Shown here: positions 55,769 through 64,000 of the stretch, one piece after another
Layout of the letters: each line of letters opens with the position of its first letter
Position numbering within the stretch: the stretch's first letter is position 1
DNA from: Streptosporangium becharense
Lineage (GTDB): Bacteria > Actinomycetota > Actinomycetes > Streptosporangiales > Streptosporangiaceae
DNA length: 64,000 bases
Assembly (NCBI RefSeq): GCF_014204985.1
Contig: NZ_JACHMP010000001.1
Span: 7,068,001 to 7,132,000, forward strand
Reading direction: 5' to 3'
Position numbers and translations under genes: made by a program
The notes under the pieces: model-generated
What the model was told of the DNA's origin: nothing
The model's database searches: none
Seen by the model: only the letters and a program-made list of their open reading frames with translations

Positions 55769-56609
55769 GAGCGTCGCCGTCGTCTCCTCGACGCTCCGGG
55801 TGGAGGAGAAGCATCTCCTCGCCGCGCTGCGCGGGCGTGGGGTGCCGGTCGTGCACGTCGACGACCGGACGCTCGCCTACCGGGTGGGGGCACCCCCGCC
55901 GCCCTGGCGGCTGGTCCTCAACCGGAGCGCCGCCGCGACCCGCCGCCTGGAGGTCAGCCGGATCTGCGAGGCGTGGGGGATACCCGTGGTCAACGGCACC
56001 GCCACGGTCGGCACCTGTGACAACAAGATCGCCACCACCCTGGCGTTGGCCCGCCACGGCCTGCCCGTCCCGGTGACCGCGGTGGCGCTCACCCCACAGG
56101 GCGGGATGGGGGCGGTGCGGGAGGTGGGCCTGCCCGCGGTGCTCAAACCGGTCAACGGCTCCTGGGGGCGGGGACTGTGCAGGCTCAACGACGACGACGC
56201 GGTGGAGGGCGTGCTGGCCCTGCGCGGGGAGGCGCCCTCGCCGGTCCAGAGGCTGGTGTACGTCCAGGAGTTCGTGCGGACCCCCGGGCGGGACATCCGC
56301 GTCCTCGTGGCCGGCGACCGCGTGGTCGCCGCCATGTACCGGCGCTCCGCGCACTGGGTCGTCAACACCGCCCGGGGTGCCTCGGTCGAGGCGTGCCCGC
56401 TCACCGGGGAACTGGAGTCCCTGGCGCTGCGCGCCGCCGCCGCCGTCGGCGGGGGCATCCTCGGCGTCGACCTCATGGAGCACCACGACGGCCGGCTGGT
56501 CGTCGGCGAGGTGAACTGCGGGGTGGAGTTCCACGGCCTGATGGAGGTCGCCGGTGACGTCGCCGGCGCACTGGTCGACTACGCGCTCGAACAGGAGGAG
56601 ACGGCATGA
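55761..56609 (+). CDS. lysX: LysX-like ATP-grasp ligase (glutamate to AmCP)
   Basis: 282 aa from GTG 55761, within the lysW end. RimK-type ATP-grasp: VVSSTLRVEEKHLL start, NGTATVGTCDNKIATTLALARHGLPVP, VLKPVNGSWGRGLCRL (phosphate-binding loop), YVQEFVRTPGRDIRVLVAGDRVVAAMYR and GEVNCGVEFHGL (Mg2+-binding Glu/Asn). It joins the amino group of an amino acid, most likely glutamate, to the C-terminal Glu of LysW with ATP. Length fits the family. Overlaps the next gene by ATGA. Confidence 0.93.
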   Translation: MSESVAVVSSTLRVEEKHLLAALRGRGVPVVHVDDRTLAYRVGAPPPPWRLVLNRSAAATRRLEVSRICEAWGIPVVNGTATVGTCDNKIATTLALARHGLPVPVTAVALTPQGGMGAVREVGLPAVLKPVNGSWGRGLCRLNDDDAVEGVLALRGEAPSPVQRLVYVQEFVRTPGRDIRVLVAGDRVVAAMYRRSAHWVVNTARGASVEACPLTGELESLALRAAAAVGGGILGVDLMEHHDGRLVVGEVNCGVEFHGLMEVAGDVAGALVDYALEQEETA

Positions 56610-57628
56610 GGGCCGTCGTGCTCGGAGGCACCGGCTACGTCGGGGGAGAGCTGATCCGGCTCCTGCTGCACCACCCGAAGATCGAACTCGCCCAGGCCGC
56701 CTCGCGGCGCCTGGCGGGCCGGCCGTTGCGCCTGGCCCACCCCAACCTCCGCCACGTCCGCCACCTCGCCTTCACCGACCCCGCGGATCTGCGTCCGGCG
56801 GACGTGCTGTTCTGCGCGCTGCCGCCCGGGGAGACCGCGGCCATGCGGCACCGGCTGGCCGGTCTCGCCGACGTCGTCGTGGATCTCAGCCCCGACTTCA
56901 GGCTCCGCGACCAGCAGACGCACGAGCGGGTCTACGGGCCCGCCCCCGGCCGGGCCGAGGCCGCCGCCGCGTTCGTCCCCGGCCTGCCGGAGCTGTACCG
57001 GGATCGGCTCGCCGGCGCCCGGCGGGTCAGCGTGCCCGGCTGCATGGCGACGGCCGCCATCCTCGCCCTCACCCCGCTGGCCGAGGCCGGACTCGTCGAG
57101 GGTGAGGCCCTGGTGGACGCGCGCACCGGCTCCAGCGGCTCGGGCGCCACCGCGACGGCGGCCTCGCACCACGCCGAACGCGCCGGCGCGATGCGCGTCT
57201 ACGGGCCCGCCGGCCACCGCCACGAGGCGGAGATCTCCCAGGCGTGCGGCGTCACCGCCCGGATGACCGTCACGGCCGTCCCCCGGGTACGGGGCGTGCA
57301 GGTCGTTGCGCACGTCAGCCCGCGCCGCCCGATCTCCCGCGCCGAACTGCTCGCCCTGTTCCGCGGGCGTTACGCTGGCGAGCCCTTCGTCCGGCTGGTC
57401 GCCGACCGCTCGGGCGTCCACCGGATGCCGGACCCGAAGATCCTCGACGGTGCGAACTTCTGCGACATCGGGGTGGCCGCGGACGCCGACGGCAGGCGTG
57501 TCGTCGTCGTGGCCGCCCTGGACAACCTGGTCAAGGGGGCGGCGGGCGGCGCGGTGCAGAGCGCCAACCTCGCCCTCGGCCTGGACGAGACAGCCGGGCT
57601 GGACTTCCCCGGCCTGCACCCGGTCTGA
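56606..57628 (+). CDS. lysY: LysY/ArgC-like AmCP-glutamyl-phosphate reductase
   Basis: 340 aa from ATG 56606. The NADPH motif is VVLGGTGYVGGELIRLLL; the catalytic Cys is in VSVPGCMATAAILAL, and the His region is RTGSSGSGATATAASHHAER. The C-terminal DNLVKGAAGGAVQSANLALGL is invariant in ArgC/LysY. It reduces the carrier-bound gamma-glutamyl phosphate to the semialdehyde that the transketolase would extend. The gene is upstream of its kinase partner, with a 10-bp gap. Primary ArgC of arginine synthesis is the alternative, but the LysW/LysX context decides. Confidence 0.94.
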   Translation: MRAVVLGGTGYVGGELIRLLLHHPKIELAQAASRRLAGRPLRLAHPNLRHVRHLAFTDPADLRPADVLFCALPPGETAAMRHRLAGLADVVVDLSPDFRLRDQQTHERVYGPAPGRAEAAAAFVPGLPELYRDRLAGARRVSVPGCMATAAILALTPLAEAGLVEGEALVDARTGSSGSGATATAASHHAERAGAMRVYGPAGHRHEAEISQACGVTARMTVTAVPRVRGVQVVAHVSPRRPISRAELLALFRGRYAGEPFVRLVADRSGVHRMPDPKILDGANFCDIGVAADADGRRVVVVAALDNLVKGAAGGAVQSANLALGLDETAGLDFPGLHPV

Positions 57629-57638
57629 GGAGGACGGC

Positions 57639-58448
57639 GTGCTTGTGGTCAAGGTTGGCGGGCGGGCGGAGGCCGGCCCGGTGCTCGACGACGTCGCCCG
57701 CCTGCACCGGCGGGACCGGCCCGTCGTGCTCGTCCACGGCGGGGGCGCCCAGACCGACGAACTGGCCGGGCGGCTCGGTCAGCGGGTCGCGCACATCCAC
57801 GCCCCCGACGGCACCCGCAGCCGCAGGACCGACGCCGCCGCGCTGCGGACCCTGACCATGGCCCTGCTCGGCCAGGTCAAACCCGCCCTGGTGGACGGTC
57901 TGCGCCGCCGCGGCGTGCCCGCGGCCGGGCTGAGCGGCGCCGACGGGCCCGTCGTCCTGGCGGAGCGGAAGGAGGCGTTGCGCTCCGTCGTGAACGGCCG
58001 GGTGCGGATCGTCCGCGACGACCTGAGCGGCCGGATCAGCCGGGTCGACCCCGGTCTGCTGCACGCCCTGCTGGAGCGGGGGATCGTGCCGGTCCTGTCG
58101 CCGCCGGCCGCCGGCGCGGGCGGCGGGCTGCTCAACGTGGACGCCGATCGGATGGCCGCCGCGGTCGCCGTCGCCCTGGGTGCCGAACAGCTCGTCTACC
58201 TCACCGAGGTGCCCGGCCTGCTGCGTGACCCCGCCGACCCGTCCTCCCTGCTGCCCCGGGTGGAGCTGCCCGCCGGCCCGGAGCTCGCCGCGGTCCGCGG
58301 CCGGATGCGGCACAAGGTCCGCGCCGCCGCCGAGGCCCTGGCCGGCGGGGTGCGGGACGTCGTGGTGGCCGGCACCGCGACGCCCGCCCCGGTCACCGCG
58401 GCGCTGGACGGCGCCGGCACGGTGCTCACCGCGGGGAGGGCCCGGTGA
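57639..58448 (+). CDS. lysZ: LysZ/ArgB-like AmCP-glutamate kinase
   Basis: 269 aa from GTG 57639 (GAGGAGGACGGC upstream). Amino-acid kinase fold: VVKVGGRAE, VVLVHGGGAQTDELAGRLG, NVDADRMAAAVAVALGAEQLVYLTEVPGLL, and MRHKVRAAAEALAGGVRDVVV. It phosphorylates the side-chain carboxylate of carrier-bound glutamate for LysY. The N-terminus is short and starts directly at the first beta strand. Overlaps the deacylase by GTGA. Confidence 0.93.
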   Translation: MLVVKVGGRAEAGPVLDDVARLHRRDRPVVLVHGGGAQTDELAGRLGQRVAHIHAPDGTRSRRTDAAALRTLTMALLGQVKPALVDGLRRRGVPAAGLSGADGPVVLAERKEALRSVVNGRVRIVRDDLSGRISRVDPGLLHALLERGIVPVLSPPAAGAGGGLLNVDADRMAAAVAVALGAEQLVYLTEVPGLLRDPADPSSLLPRVELPAGPELAAVRGRMRHKVRAAAEALAGGVRDVVVAGTATPAPVTAALDGAGTVLTAGRAR

Positions 58449-59557
58449 AACCCTCCGGCGAGTACGCCGCCTGGCTGCTGCGCGGGCTGCTGTCGATCCC
58501 GTCCGTCTCCGGCGAGGAGGGCAGGGCCGCCGCCTTCGCGGCCGACCAGATGAGCCGGCTGGGCATGCGGGCCCGGGTGGACGAGATCGGGAACGCCGTC
58601 GGGGAGGCGGGCCCGCCCGGCGCGCCGACCGTGCTGCTGCTCGGCCACATCGACACCGTCCCCGGCCGCCTGGCGGTCTGCCAGGTCGGGGACCTGCTCT
58701 ACGGTCGCGGCGCCGTCGACGCCAAGGGACCGCTGGCCGCGATGATCTGCGCCGGGGCCGCGGCGGCGTCCGCCGGCGTGCGCGTGGTGGTGGTCGGCGC
58801 GGTGGGCGAGGAGGTCCCCGGCTCGCGGGGCACCCGGCACCTGCTCCGCACCCTGCCCCGGCCCGACGCGGTGGTCATCGGCGAGCCGAGCGGCTGGGAC
58901 GGCGTCTGCCTCGGCTACAAGGGCCGCGTCGGCGTGGTCTACGACGTCAGACGCACCGCCATGCACACCAGCAGCCCCGAGGAGACGGCGGTCGAGGCCG
59001 CCGCCCTGTTCTGGACGCGGGTGGAGGACTACGTCCGGCGGCTGCCGGGGGCGGGCGACGCCGTACGGTTCGACGCCTGCTCCGCCACCCTGGTGGACCT
59101 GCGGGGCGACATCCGGCAGGCCCACGCCCGGATCACCTGCCGGGTGCCGGAGGGGTTCGACTTCGACGCCTTCCACCGCTTCGTGAAGTGGGCCGCGGTG
59201 CAGGCCGAGGCGCGCTTCGACGAGCGGGTCCCCGCGGTGCGCCGCGGGCTCGGCGACCCGGCCGCGCGGGCCCTGCGGGCGGCGATCCGCGAGCACGGCG
59301 GCACCCCCGCGACCAAGCTCAAGGCCGGCACCTCCGACATGAACGTGGTGGCCGAGCACTGGGACGTCCCCATGGTCGCCTACGGCCCCGGCGACGCCCA
59401 CCTCGACCACACCGACGACGAACACATCGCCATCCCCGACCTGTACCGCTCGGTCGCGGTCCTCGGCTCGGCGCTGCGCACCCTCGGCCGCCTGACGGCC
59501 GGTCCCGTACGCCGCGACGAGCTCACCCCCACCGCCGGCCGCCGATCCCTCCCGTGA
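58445..59557 (+). CDS. lysK: LysK-like M20 metallopeptidase, releases product from AmCP
   Basis: 370 aa from GTG 58445. Zinc-peptidase M20 motifs are: LLGHIDTVPG (metal His and Asp), LYGRGAVDAKGPLAAM, GAVGEEVPGSRG (Glu-Glu), VIGEPSGWD, and GTSDMNVVAEHWDVPMVAYGPGDAHLDHTDDEHI near the end. LysK enzymes hydrolyse the isopeptide-type bond between the carrier Glu and the amino group, freeing the finished amino acid. Fits as the last step of the carrier pathway before NRPS loading. Confidence 0.93.
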   Translation: MKPSGEYAAWLLRGLLSIPSVSGEEGRAAAFAADQMSRLGMRARVDEIGNAVGEAGPPGAPTVLLLGHIDTVPGRLAVCQVGDLLYGRGAVDAKGPLAAMICAGAAAASAGVRVVVVGAVGEEVPGSRGTRHLLRTLPRPDAVVIGEPSGWDGVCLGYKGRVGVVYDVRRTAMHTSSPEETAVEAAALFWTRVEDYVRRLPGAGDAVRFDACSATLVDLRGDIRQAHARITCRVPEGFDFDAFHRFVKWAAVQAEARFDERVPAVRRGLGDPAARALRAAIREHGGTPATKLKAGTSDMNVVAEHWDVPMVAYGPGDAHLDHTDDEHIAIPDLYRSVAVLGSALRTLGRLTAGPVRRDELTPTAGRRSLP

Positions 59558-59564
59558 GGAGACC

Positions 59565-60389
59565 ATGCGAAGCCTCGACGGCAAGACTGTGATGATCACC
59601 GGCGCGGCGAGAGCGCTCGGCCGGTCGCACGCCCTGCTCTTCGCCGAGCACGGCGCCGACCTGCTCCTCGTCGACCTCTGCAAGGAGCGGCAGGGACCCT
59701 ACCCGCTGTCCACCCGCAGGCAGCTGGAGGAGACGGCCCGCGAGTGCCGCAGGAGCGGCGGCACCGTCGTCACCGCCGCGGCCGACGTGCGCGAGCAGAA
59801 GGAGGTGGACGAGGCCGTCGCCGCCGGGCTGACCGAGTTCGGCCGCATCGACGTGCTCGTCAACAACGCCGGGCTGCTCGCCCCCGGCGGCGTCCTCTCC
59901 CACCGGCTCAGCGAGCAGGAGTGGGAGCTCGTCATCGACGTCAACCTCAACGGGACCTGGCGGTGCTGCCGGGCCGTGCTGCCGGGGATGGTGGAGCGGC
60001 GCGCCGGCGCCATCGTCAACACCGCGTCCACCGGCGGGCTGATCGCCTACGAGATGTTCTCCAGCTACGTCGCCTCCAAGCACGCCGTGGTCGGGCTGAC
60101 CAAGGCGCTCGCCCTGGAGTACGGCCGCCACGGCGTCCGCGTCAACGCGGTGTGCCCCTCCACCGTCCGGGCCGAGGAGGCCCTCGGCAGCCGCAGCACC
60201 GCCGCCGTCGCCGAGTCGGTCGGCACCTCCCTCGACGACTACGAGGCCGGTTCGGCCTCCTTCCACGCGCTGCGCCGCCTGGTGACGGCCGAGGAGGTGT
60301 CCAGGGCGTGCCTGTGGCTGGCCGGTGACCAGTCGTCCGGGGTCACCGGCACCGCCATGGTCGTCGACGCCGGATACACCGCCCGCTGA
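59565..60389 (+). CDS. Short-chain dehydrogenase/reductase, resembling mycofactocin-coupled SDRs
   Basis: 274 aa from ATG 59565 (GAGGAGACC upstream). MITGAARALGRSHALLFAEHG is the cofactor loop (TGxxxxxGR), LVNNAG is present, and the catalytic Ser/Tyr-Lys are in VNTASTGG and SSYVASKH. The segment VDLCKERQGPYPLSTRRQLEE between beta-2 and alpha-3 resembles the extra loop of SDRs with tightly bound NAD that use mycofactocin. It may adjust the oxidation state of the carrier-derived amino acid or its hydroxyl. No mycofactocin genes are in view. Sits between lysK and the Thr-type NRPS. Confidence 0.9.
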   Translation: MRSLDGKTVMITGAARALGRSHALLFAEHGADLLLVDLCKERQGPYPLSTRRQLEETARECRRSGGTVVTAAADVREQKEVDEAVAAGLTEFGRIDVLVNNAGLLAPGGVLSHRLSEQEWELVIDVNLNGTWRCCRAVLPGMVERRAGAIVNTASTGGLIAYEMFSSYVASKHAVVGLTKALALEYGRHGVRVNAVCPSTVRAEEALGSRSTAAVAESVGTSLDDYEAGSASFHALRRLVTAEEVSRACLWLAGDQSSGVTGTAMVVDAGYTAR

Positions 60390-60407
60390 AATCTCCAGGA
60401 GCCCCAC

Positions 60408-63400
60408 ATGACGCCCCAGGACGACCTGCAGACCCGGCTCGCCGCGCTCTCCCCGGAACGGCGTGCCCTCCTCGAACGCCTCCTCGCCGGAAGCGGCGAC
60501 GTCGAGGCCCCGATCCGGCCCCGCGAGGCCGGGCGGACCACGCTGCCGCTCTCCTACGAGCAGGAACGCCTGTGGTTCATGGACCGGTTGCTGCCCAACC
60601 GGGAGGTCTTCCACGTCCCCACCGCGCTGCGGCTGCGCGGGGACGTCGACGTGGCGGCGCTGCGCGCGGCGCTGACCGCCCTGGTGGCGCGGCACGAGGT
60701 GCTGCGCACGGTCTTCGCCGAGGAGGGCGGCGCCCCCGTGCAGCGGGTGCTGCCCCGGCTGGAGCCGCCGCTGCGGGTGGCGGACGCCTCCGGCGCCGCC
60801 GACCCGGACGGGCGGGCCCTGGAACTGGCCACCGAGACGATCCTCGAACCGTTCGACCTCGGCGCCGGCCCCCTCATCCGGGCCGGGCTGTACCGGGTGG
60901 CGCCACGCGAGCACCTGTTCGTCATCGTCCAGCACCACATCGTCTCCGACTACTGGTCGCTCGGCATCCTGCTCGCCGACCTGGGTGCCCTCTACGGCCG
61001 CGAACTCGGCCTCACCCAGGCGCCCCCCGCGCCGTCGCTGCACTACGCGGACTTCGCCCGCTGGCAGCGTGAGACCCTGACCGGCGACCGGCTCGCCGCG
61101 GCCCTCGACTTCTGGCGCGAGACCCTCGACGGGGCGCCCGAGCTGCTCGACCTGCCCACCGACCGGCCCCGCTCCCGGATCAGACACACCCGCGGGGAGA
61201 TCCTGCCGGTCGCCTTCGACGGCGAGCTGGTACAGCGGGTCCGCGCGCTGGCCAAGGAGGCGGCGACCACCCTCACCGTCGCCTTCCTCGCCGGCTACGT
61301 GGCCACCCTGTCCCGGCACGTCCGCCAGGACGACATCGTCGTCGGGGTGCCGATCGCCGGCCGAGGCCGCCCCGAGACGCAGCAGATGATCGGGTACTTC
61401 CTCAACTGGCTGCCCGTCCGCGTGCACGTCGGGGACGGCCCCGGCCTGCGCGTCCTGGTCGCCCGGGTGCGGGACGCCTTCGCGGCGGCCTTCGCCCGCC
61501 AGGACCTGCCCTTCGAGATGCTCGTGCAGACCCTCCAGCCGCCGCGCCACCTGGGCACAACCCCGGTCTTCCAGACCTCCTTCAGTCTCCGCGACGCCGC
61601 ACCGGAACCGCCCGCCCTGCCCGGCCTGACCGCCGAACTGGCCGACCTCGGCAAGGGCGCCACCCACTACGACCTGATGGCCGAGCTGTGGTGCGAGGGT
61701 GAGCGCGTCGTCGGGTACCTGCCCTACAACGACGAGCTCTTCGACGCCGAGACCGTCGCCCGGTTCGCCCGGCGGATGACGCGGCTGCTGGCGGAGGGGA
61801 CACTCGAACCCGACCGGCCGGTCCGCGCTCTGCCCCTGCTGGGGGAGGACGGGACACCCGAGGCGTCCGCCGTGCCGCCCTCCCGCGAGGTGGACGCCGC
61901 CGCGACCCTGCACGGGTGGTTCGCCGAGGTGGCCGCGGCCACGCCCGCCGCCGTCGCCGTGGTGTGCGAGGACGAGCGGCTCACCTACGCCGAGCTGGAC
62001 GAGCGGGCCAACCGGCTCGCGCACGCCCTGCGCGAGCGGGGCGCCGGACCCGGCCGGTGTGTGGGCGTCTGCCTGGAACGCTCGTCCGACCTCGTCGTCG
62101 GCCTCCTCGGCGTGCTCAAGAGCGGGGCCGGATACGTCCCGCTCGACCCCGACAACCCGGCGGCGCGCAGCGCCCGCCAGCTCTCCGACACCGCGGCCGT
62201 CGCGGTGGTCACCACGGCGGGGCTGGCCGACCGGCTGCCCGGCGGCCTGCCCGCCGTCCGCCTCGATGCGGACGCCGCCGAGCTGGCCGCCCGCCCCGCG
62301 ACGCCGCCCGCCGTCCGCTCCCACCCGCTGGACCTCGCCTACGTCATCCACACCTCGGGCTCCACCGGCCTGCCCAAGGGGGTGGCCGTCACCCACGCCA
62401 ACGTGGTGCGGTTGCTGCGAGGGGCTCAGGAGTCGTTCGGGTTCGGGCCGGACGACGTGTGGACCCTGTTCCACTCGTGCGCCTTCGACTTCTCCGTGTG
62501 GGAGCTGTGGGGGTCGTTGCTCAACGGCGGGCGGCTCGTCGTGGTGCCGCACTGGATGCTGCGCGCTCCCGACGAGCTGGCCCGGCTGCTCGCCGCCGAG
62601 GGCGTGACCGTGCTCAACCAGACCCCGTCCGCCTTCGCGCAGCTCAGCCGGGTGATCCTCCGGGACGAGCCGGACCTCGCGCTGCGTCACGTCGTCTTCG
62701 GCGGCGAGGCACTCGACCCGGCGTCCCTGGCGCCGTGGATCGCCCGGTACGGCGACGCCTCCCCGCGCCTGGTCAACATGTACGGGATCACCGAGACCAC
62801 GGTGCACGTCACCTACCGGCCGATCACCCGCGCCGACCTGGAGACGGGCGGGTCGCCGATCGGGGAGCCGCTGCCCGACCTCGGGCTGTACGTGCTGGAC
62901 GGCCTGCTCCGGCCCGCCCTGTCCGGTGTCGTCGGCGAGCTCTACGTCGGCGGCGCCGGGCTCGCCCGCTGCTACGTCGCCGACCCGGCCCGCACCGCCG
63001 ACCGGATGCTGCCCGACCCCTACGCGGGCGTGCCGGGTGCCCGGATGTACCGCACCGGTGACCTGGCGCGGCGCCTGCCCTCGGGCGAGGTGCTCTACCA
63101 GGGGCGTGCCGACGACCAGGTGAAGATCCGCGGGCACCGCATCGAGCTGGGCGAGATCCAGGCCGCACTGGGCAGGCTGCCCGGCGTCGCCGGGTGCGCC
63201 GTCGCGGTCCGCGACGACGGCCCGGCGGGCCCGCGCCTGTCGGCCTACGTCGTCCCCGCCGACGGCGCCGCCCCCTCGGCCGGGGACCTGCGGCGCGGCC
63301 TGCTCGCCACCCTGCCCGAGTGGATGGTGCCCGCCCTGTTCGTGACCGTGGACGCGCTGCCGCTGACCCGCAACGGCAAGCTCGACCACCGCGCTCTGCG

Positions 63401-63773
63401 TGCCCTGGACGTCGCGCACGCCGGCCGTGAACGCCCCCACGTGCCGCCGCGCGGCGAGACCGAGCAGGCGCTGGCCGCGATCTGGCGGGAACTGCTGGAC
63501 GTCGGACGCGTCGGCGTGGACGACGGTTTCTTCGAGCTCGGCGGGCACTCGCTGATGGCGGTGCAGCTCGTCTCGCTCATCCGCGAGCGGCTGGGGGCGG
63601 AGCTCCCCATCGCGGTGCTCTTCCAGCACCCCACCCTGGAGGCCATGGCCGGGGCGGTCGACGCCGCGGCGGCCGGTGAGGCCACGACGGCCGTCGACAC
63701 CGAGGCGCTGGTCGCCGACCTGAGCGAGGCCGAGGTGGACGCGATGCTCGCCGCGCTCGGCGACGACGGCTGA
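60408..63773 (+). CDS. NRPS module C-A(Thr)-T
   Basis: 1121 aa, ATG 60408 with AGGAG upstream. The C domain has HHIVSDYWS (~residue 175; Gly of HHxxxDG is Tyr). The A domain has HTSGSTGLPKGV (~648), FDFSVWELW (~694), VLNQTPSAF, VVFGGEAL, NMYGITETTVHV (~790), YRTGDLARRLPSGE and GRADDQVKIRGHRIELGE. The pocket read by alignment to GrsA is D-F-W-N-V-G-M-V-H(-K), one residue from the standard threonine code. The carrier has FFELGGHSLMAVQL (Ser ~1045). A short acidic tail ends the protein. It follows the LysW pathway in the same operon, so Thr is probably joined to the diamino-acid unit or its neighbour. Confidence 0.95.
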   Translation: MTPQDDLQTRLAALSPERRALLERLLAGSGDVEAPIRPREAGRTTLPLSYEQERLWFMDRLLPNREVFHVPTALRLRGDVDVAALRAALTALVARHEVLRTVFAEEGGAPVQRVLPRLEPPLRVADASGAADPDGRALELATETILEPFDLGAGPLIRAGLYRVAPREHLFVIVQHHIVSDYWSLGILLADLGALYGRELGLTQAPPAPSLHYADFARWQRETLTGDRLAAALDFWRETLDGAPELLDLPTDRPRSRIRHTRGEILPVAFDGELVQRVRALAKEAATTLTVAFLAGYVATLSRHVRQDDIVVGVPIAGRGRPETQQMIGYFLNWLPVRVHVGDGPGLRVLVARVRDAFAAAFARQDLPFEMLVQTLQPPRHLGTTPVFQTSFSLRDAAPEPPALPGLTAELADLGKGATHYDLMAELWCEGERVVGYLPYNDELFDAETVARFARRMTRLLAEGTLEPDRPVRALPLLGEDGTPEASAVPPSREVDAAATLHGWFAEVAAATPAAVAVVCEDERLTYAELDERANRLAHALRERGAGPGRCVGVCLERSSDLVVGLLGVLKSGAGYVPLDPDNPAARSARQLSDTAAVAVVTTAGLADRLPGGLPAVRLDADAAELAARPATPPAVRSHPLDLAYVIHTSGSTGLPKGVAVTHANVVRLLRGAQESFGFGPDDVWTLFHSCAFDFSVWELWGSLLNGGRLVVVPHWMLRAPDELARLLAAEGVTVLNQTPSAFAQLSRVILRDEPDLALRHVVFGGEALDPASLAPWIARYGDASPRLVNMYGITETTVHVTYRPITRADLETGGSPIGEPLPDLGLYVLDGLLRPALSGVVGELYVGGAGLARCYVADPARTADRMLPDPYAGVPGARMYRTGDLARRLPSGEVLYQGRADDQVKIRGHRIELGEIQAALGRLPGVAGCAVAVRDDGPAGPRLSAYVVPADGAAPSAGDLRRGLLATLPEWMVPALFVTVDALPLTRNGKLDHRALRALDVAHAGRERPHVPPRGETEQALAAIWRELLDVGRVGVDDGFFELGGHSLMAVQLVSLIRERLGAELPIAVLFQHPTLEAMAGAVDAAAAGEATTAVDTEALVADLSEAEVDAMLAALGDDG

Positions 63774-63829
63774 CCACCCGGGGCCCCGCAGGACCCCGAT
63801 GACGACGAAGGACCCGGAGAGGAACGGCC

Positions 63830-64000
63830 ATGGAGGATGTCCCGCTGTCCCTGACCCAGGAACAGCTCTGGTTCGCCGAGGCGCTGGAGAGCGACCGCAC
63901 GCTCTACACCGAGGGGGCCGGGCTGCGCGTGCGCGGCCGGCTCGACGTGGACGCGCTGTCGCGTGCCCTGCACGCCGTCGTGACCCGGCACGAGATCCTG
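63830..64000 (+). CDS. NRPS, N-terminal condensation domain, cut by window end
   Basis: Only 57 codons are visible from ATG 63830 (GAGAGGAACGGCC upstream). PLSLTQEQLWFAEALESD, then GLRVRGRLDVDALSRALHAVVTRHEIL, is the C1 core region of a condensation domain (S-x-x-Q-x-x-L-W). It starts 56 bp after the Thr module, so the operon and the assembly line continue past the window. Confidence 0.9.
   Translation, partial: MEDVPLSLTQEQLWFAEALESDRTLYTEGAGLRVRGRLDVDALSRALHAVVTRHEIL

Noticed and set aside
56606-58448. ArgC/ArgB of primary arginine synthesis
   Set aside because: No argJ, argD or argR nearby; the LysW/LysX/LysK neighbours identify carrier-dependent versions.
59523-63629. 1368-aa antisense frame over the SDR and Thr NRPS
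   Set aside because: Same reasoning; composition is shadow-like and the plus-strand NRPS motifs are decisive.

Overview
The window is high-GC actinomycete DNA. Evidence: very GC-rich third codon positions, many GTG starts, GTGA/ATGA stop-start overlaps, MbtH, Spo0M and Sfp-type carrier-protein enzymology. The family cannot be fixed from sequence alone; a Streptosporangiales- or Streptomyces-like host is plausible.

Layout. 1-8.3 kb is ordinary chromosome: a VWA/SWIM pair, a CGNR regulator, and a ROK repressor divergent from a Gfo/Idh/MocA oxidoreductase. 8.4-31.4 kb is the left arm of a nonribosomal peptide synthetase (NRPS) cluster: a P450 plus a C-A-T protein whose A domain lacks the canonical Asp235; an O-methyltransferase; MbtH; an MFS exporter; a C-A*-T-TE protein with a wrecked A domain; a PptH-like phosphopantetheinyl hydrolase; two type II thioesterases with Cys nucleophiles; an acyl-CoA dehydrogenase pair; a C-A-T module; and an acyl-ligase/ketoreductase/carrier protein. 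31.5-47.6 kb is unrelated: two CNNM/CorC-type membrane proteins, a complete type I-E CRISPR-Cas locus (cas3-8e-11-7-5-6e-1-2) between two outward-reading arrays of 28 and 10 repeats, an IS5-family remnant and spo0M. 47.7-64 kb is the right NRPS arm.

The right arm holds an amino-group-carrier-protein (AmCP) pathway. A 58-aa LysW-like carrier ending EDWGE is followed by LysX, LysY/ArgC, LysZ/ArgB and LysK homologues and an SDR. Divergent from it is an eight-gene coupled operon: an unknown beta-rich protein, a BtrH-N-like protein, a DegT aminotransferase, a split transketolase whose C-terminal half runs in frame into a carrier domain, a P450, a type II thioesterase and a sulfotransferase. From the known vazabitide/ficellomycin/azinomycin logic, I infer a carrier-bound glutamate semialdehyde that is extended by two carbons, transaminated, sulfated and possibly cyclised by sulfate displacement. 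The resulting diamino acid would feed the NRPSs, one of which carries a threonine code.

Tandem octamers (about TTCTCNAG) with an exact 11-bp period, a SARP-like operator layout, occur in promoter regions of both arms (12.8, 13.6, 20.2 and 55.4-55.5 kb). This suggests one regulon, and therefore one biosynthetic cluster split by the CRISPR-Cas block. No regulator that would bind them lies in the window.
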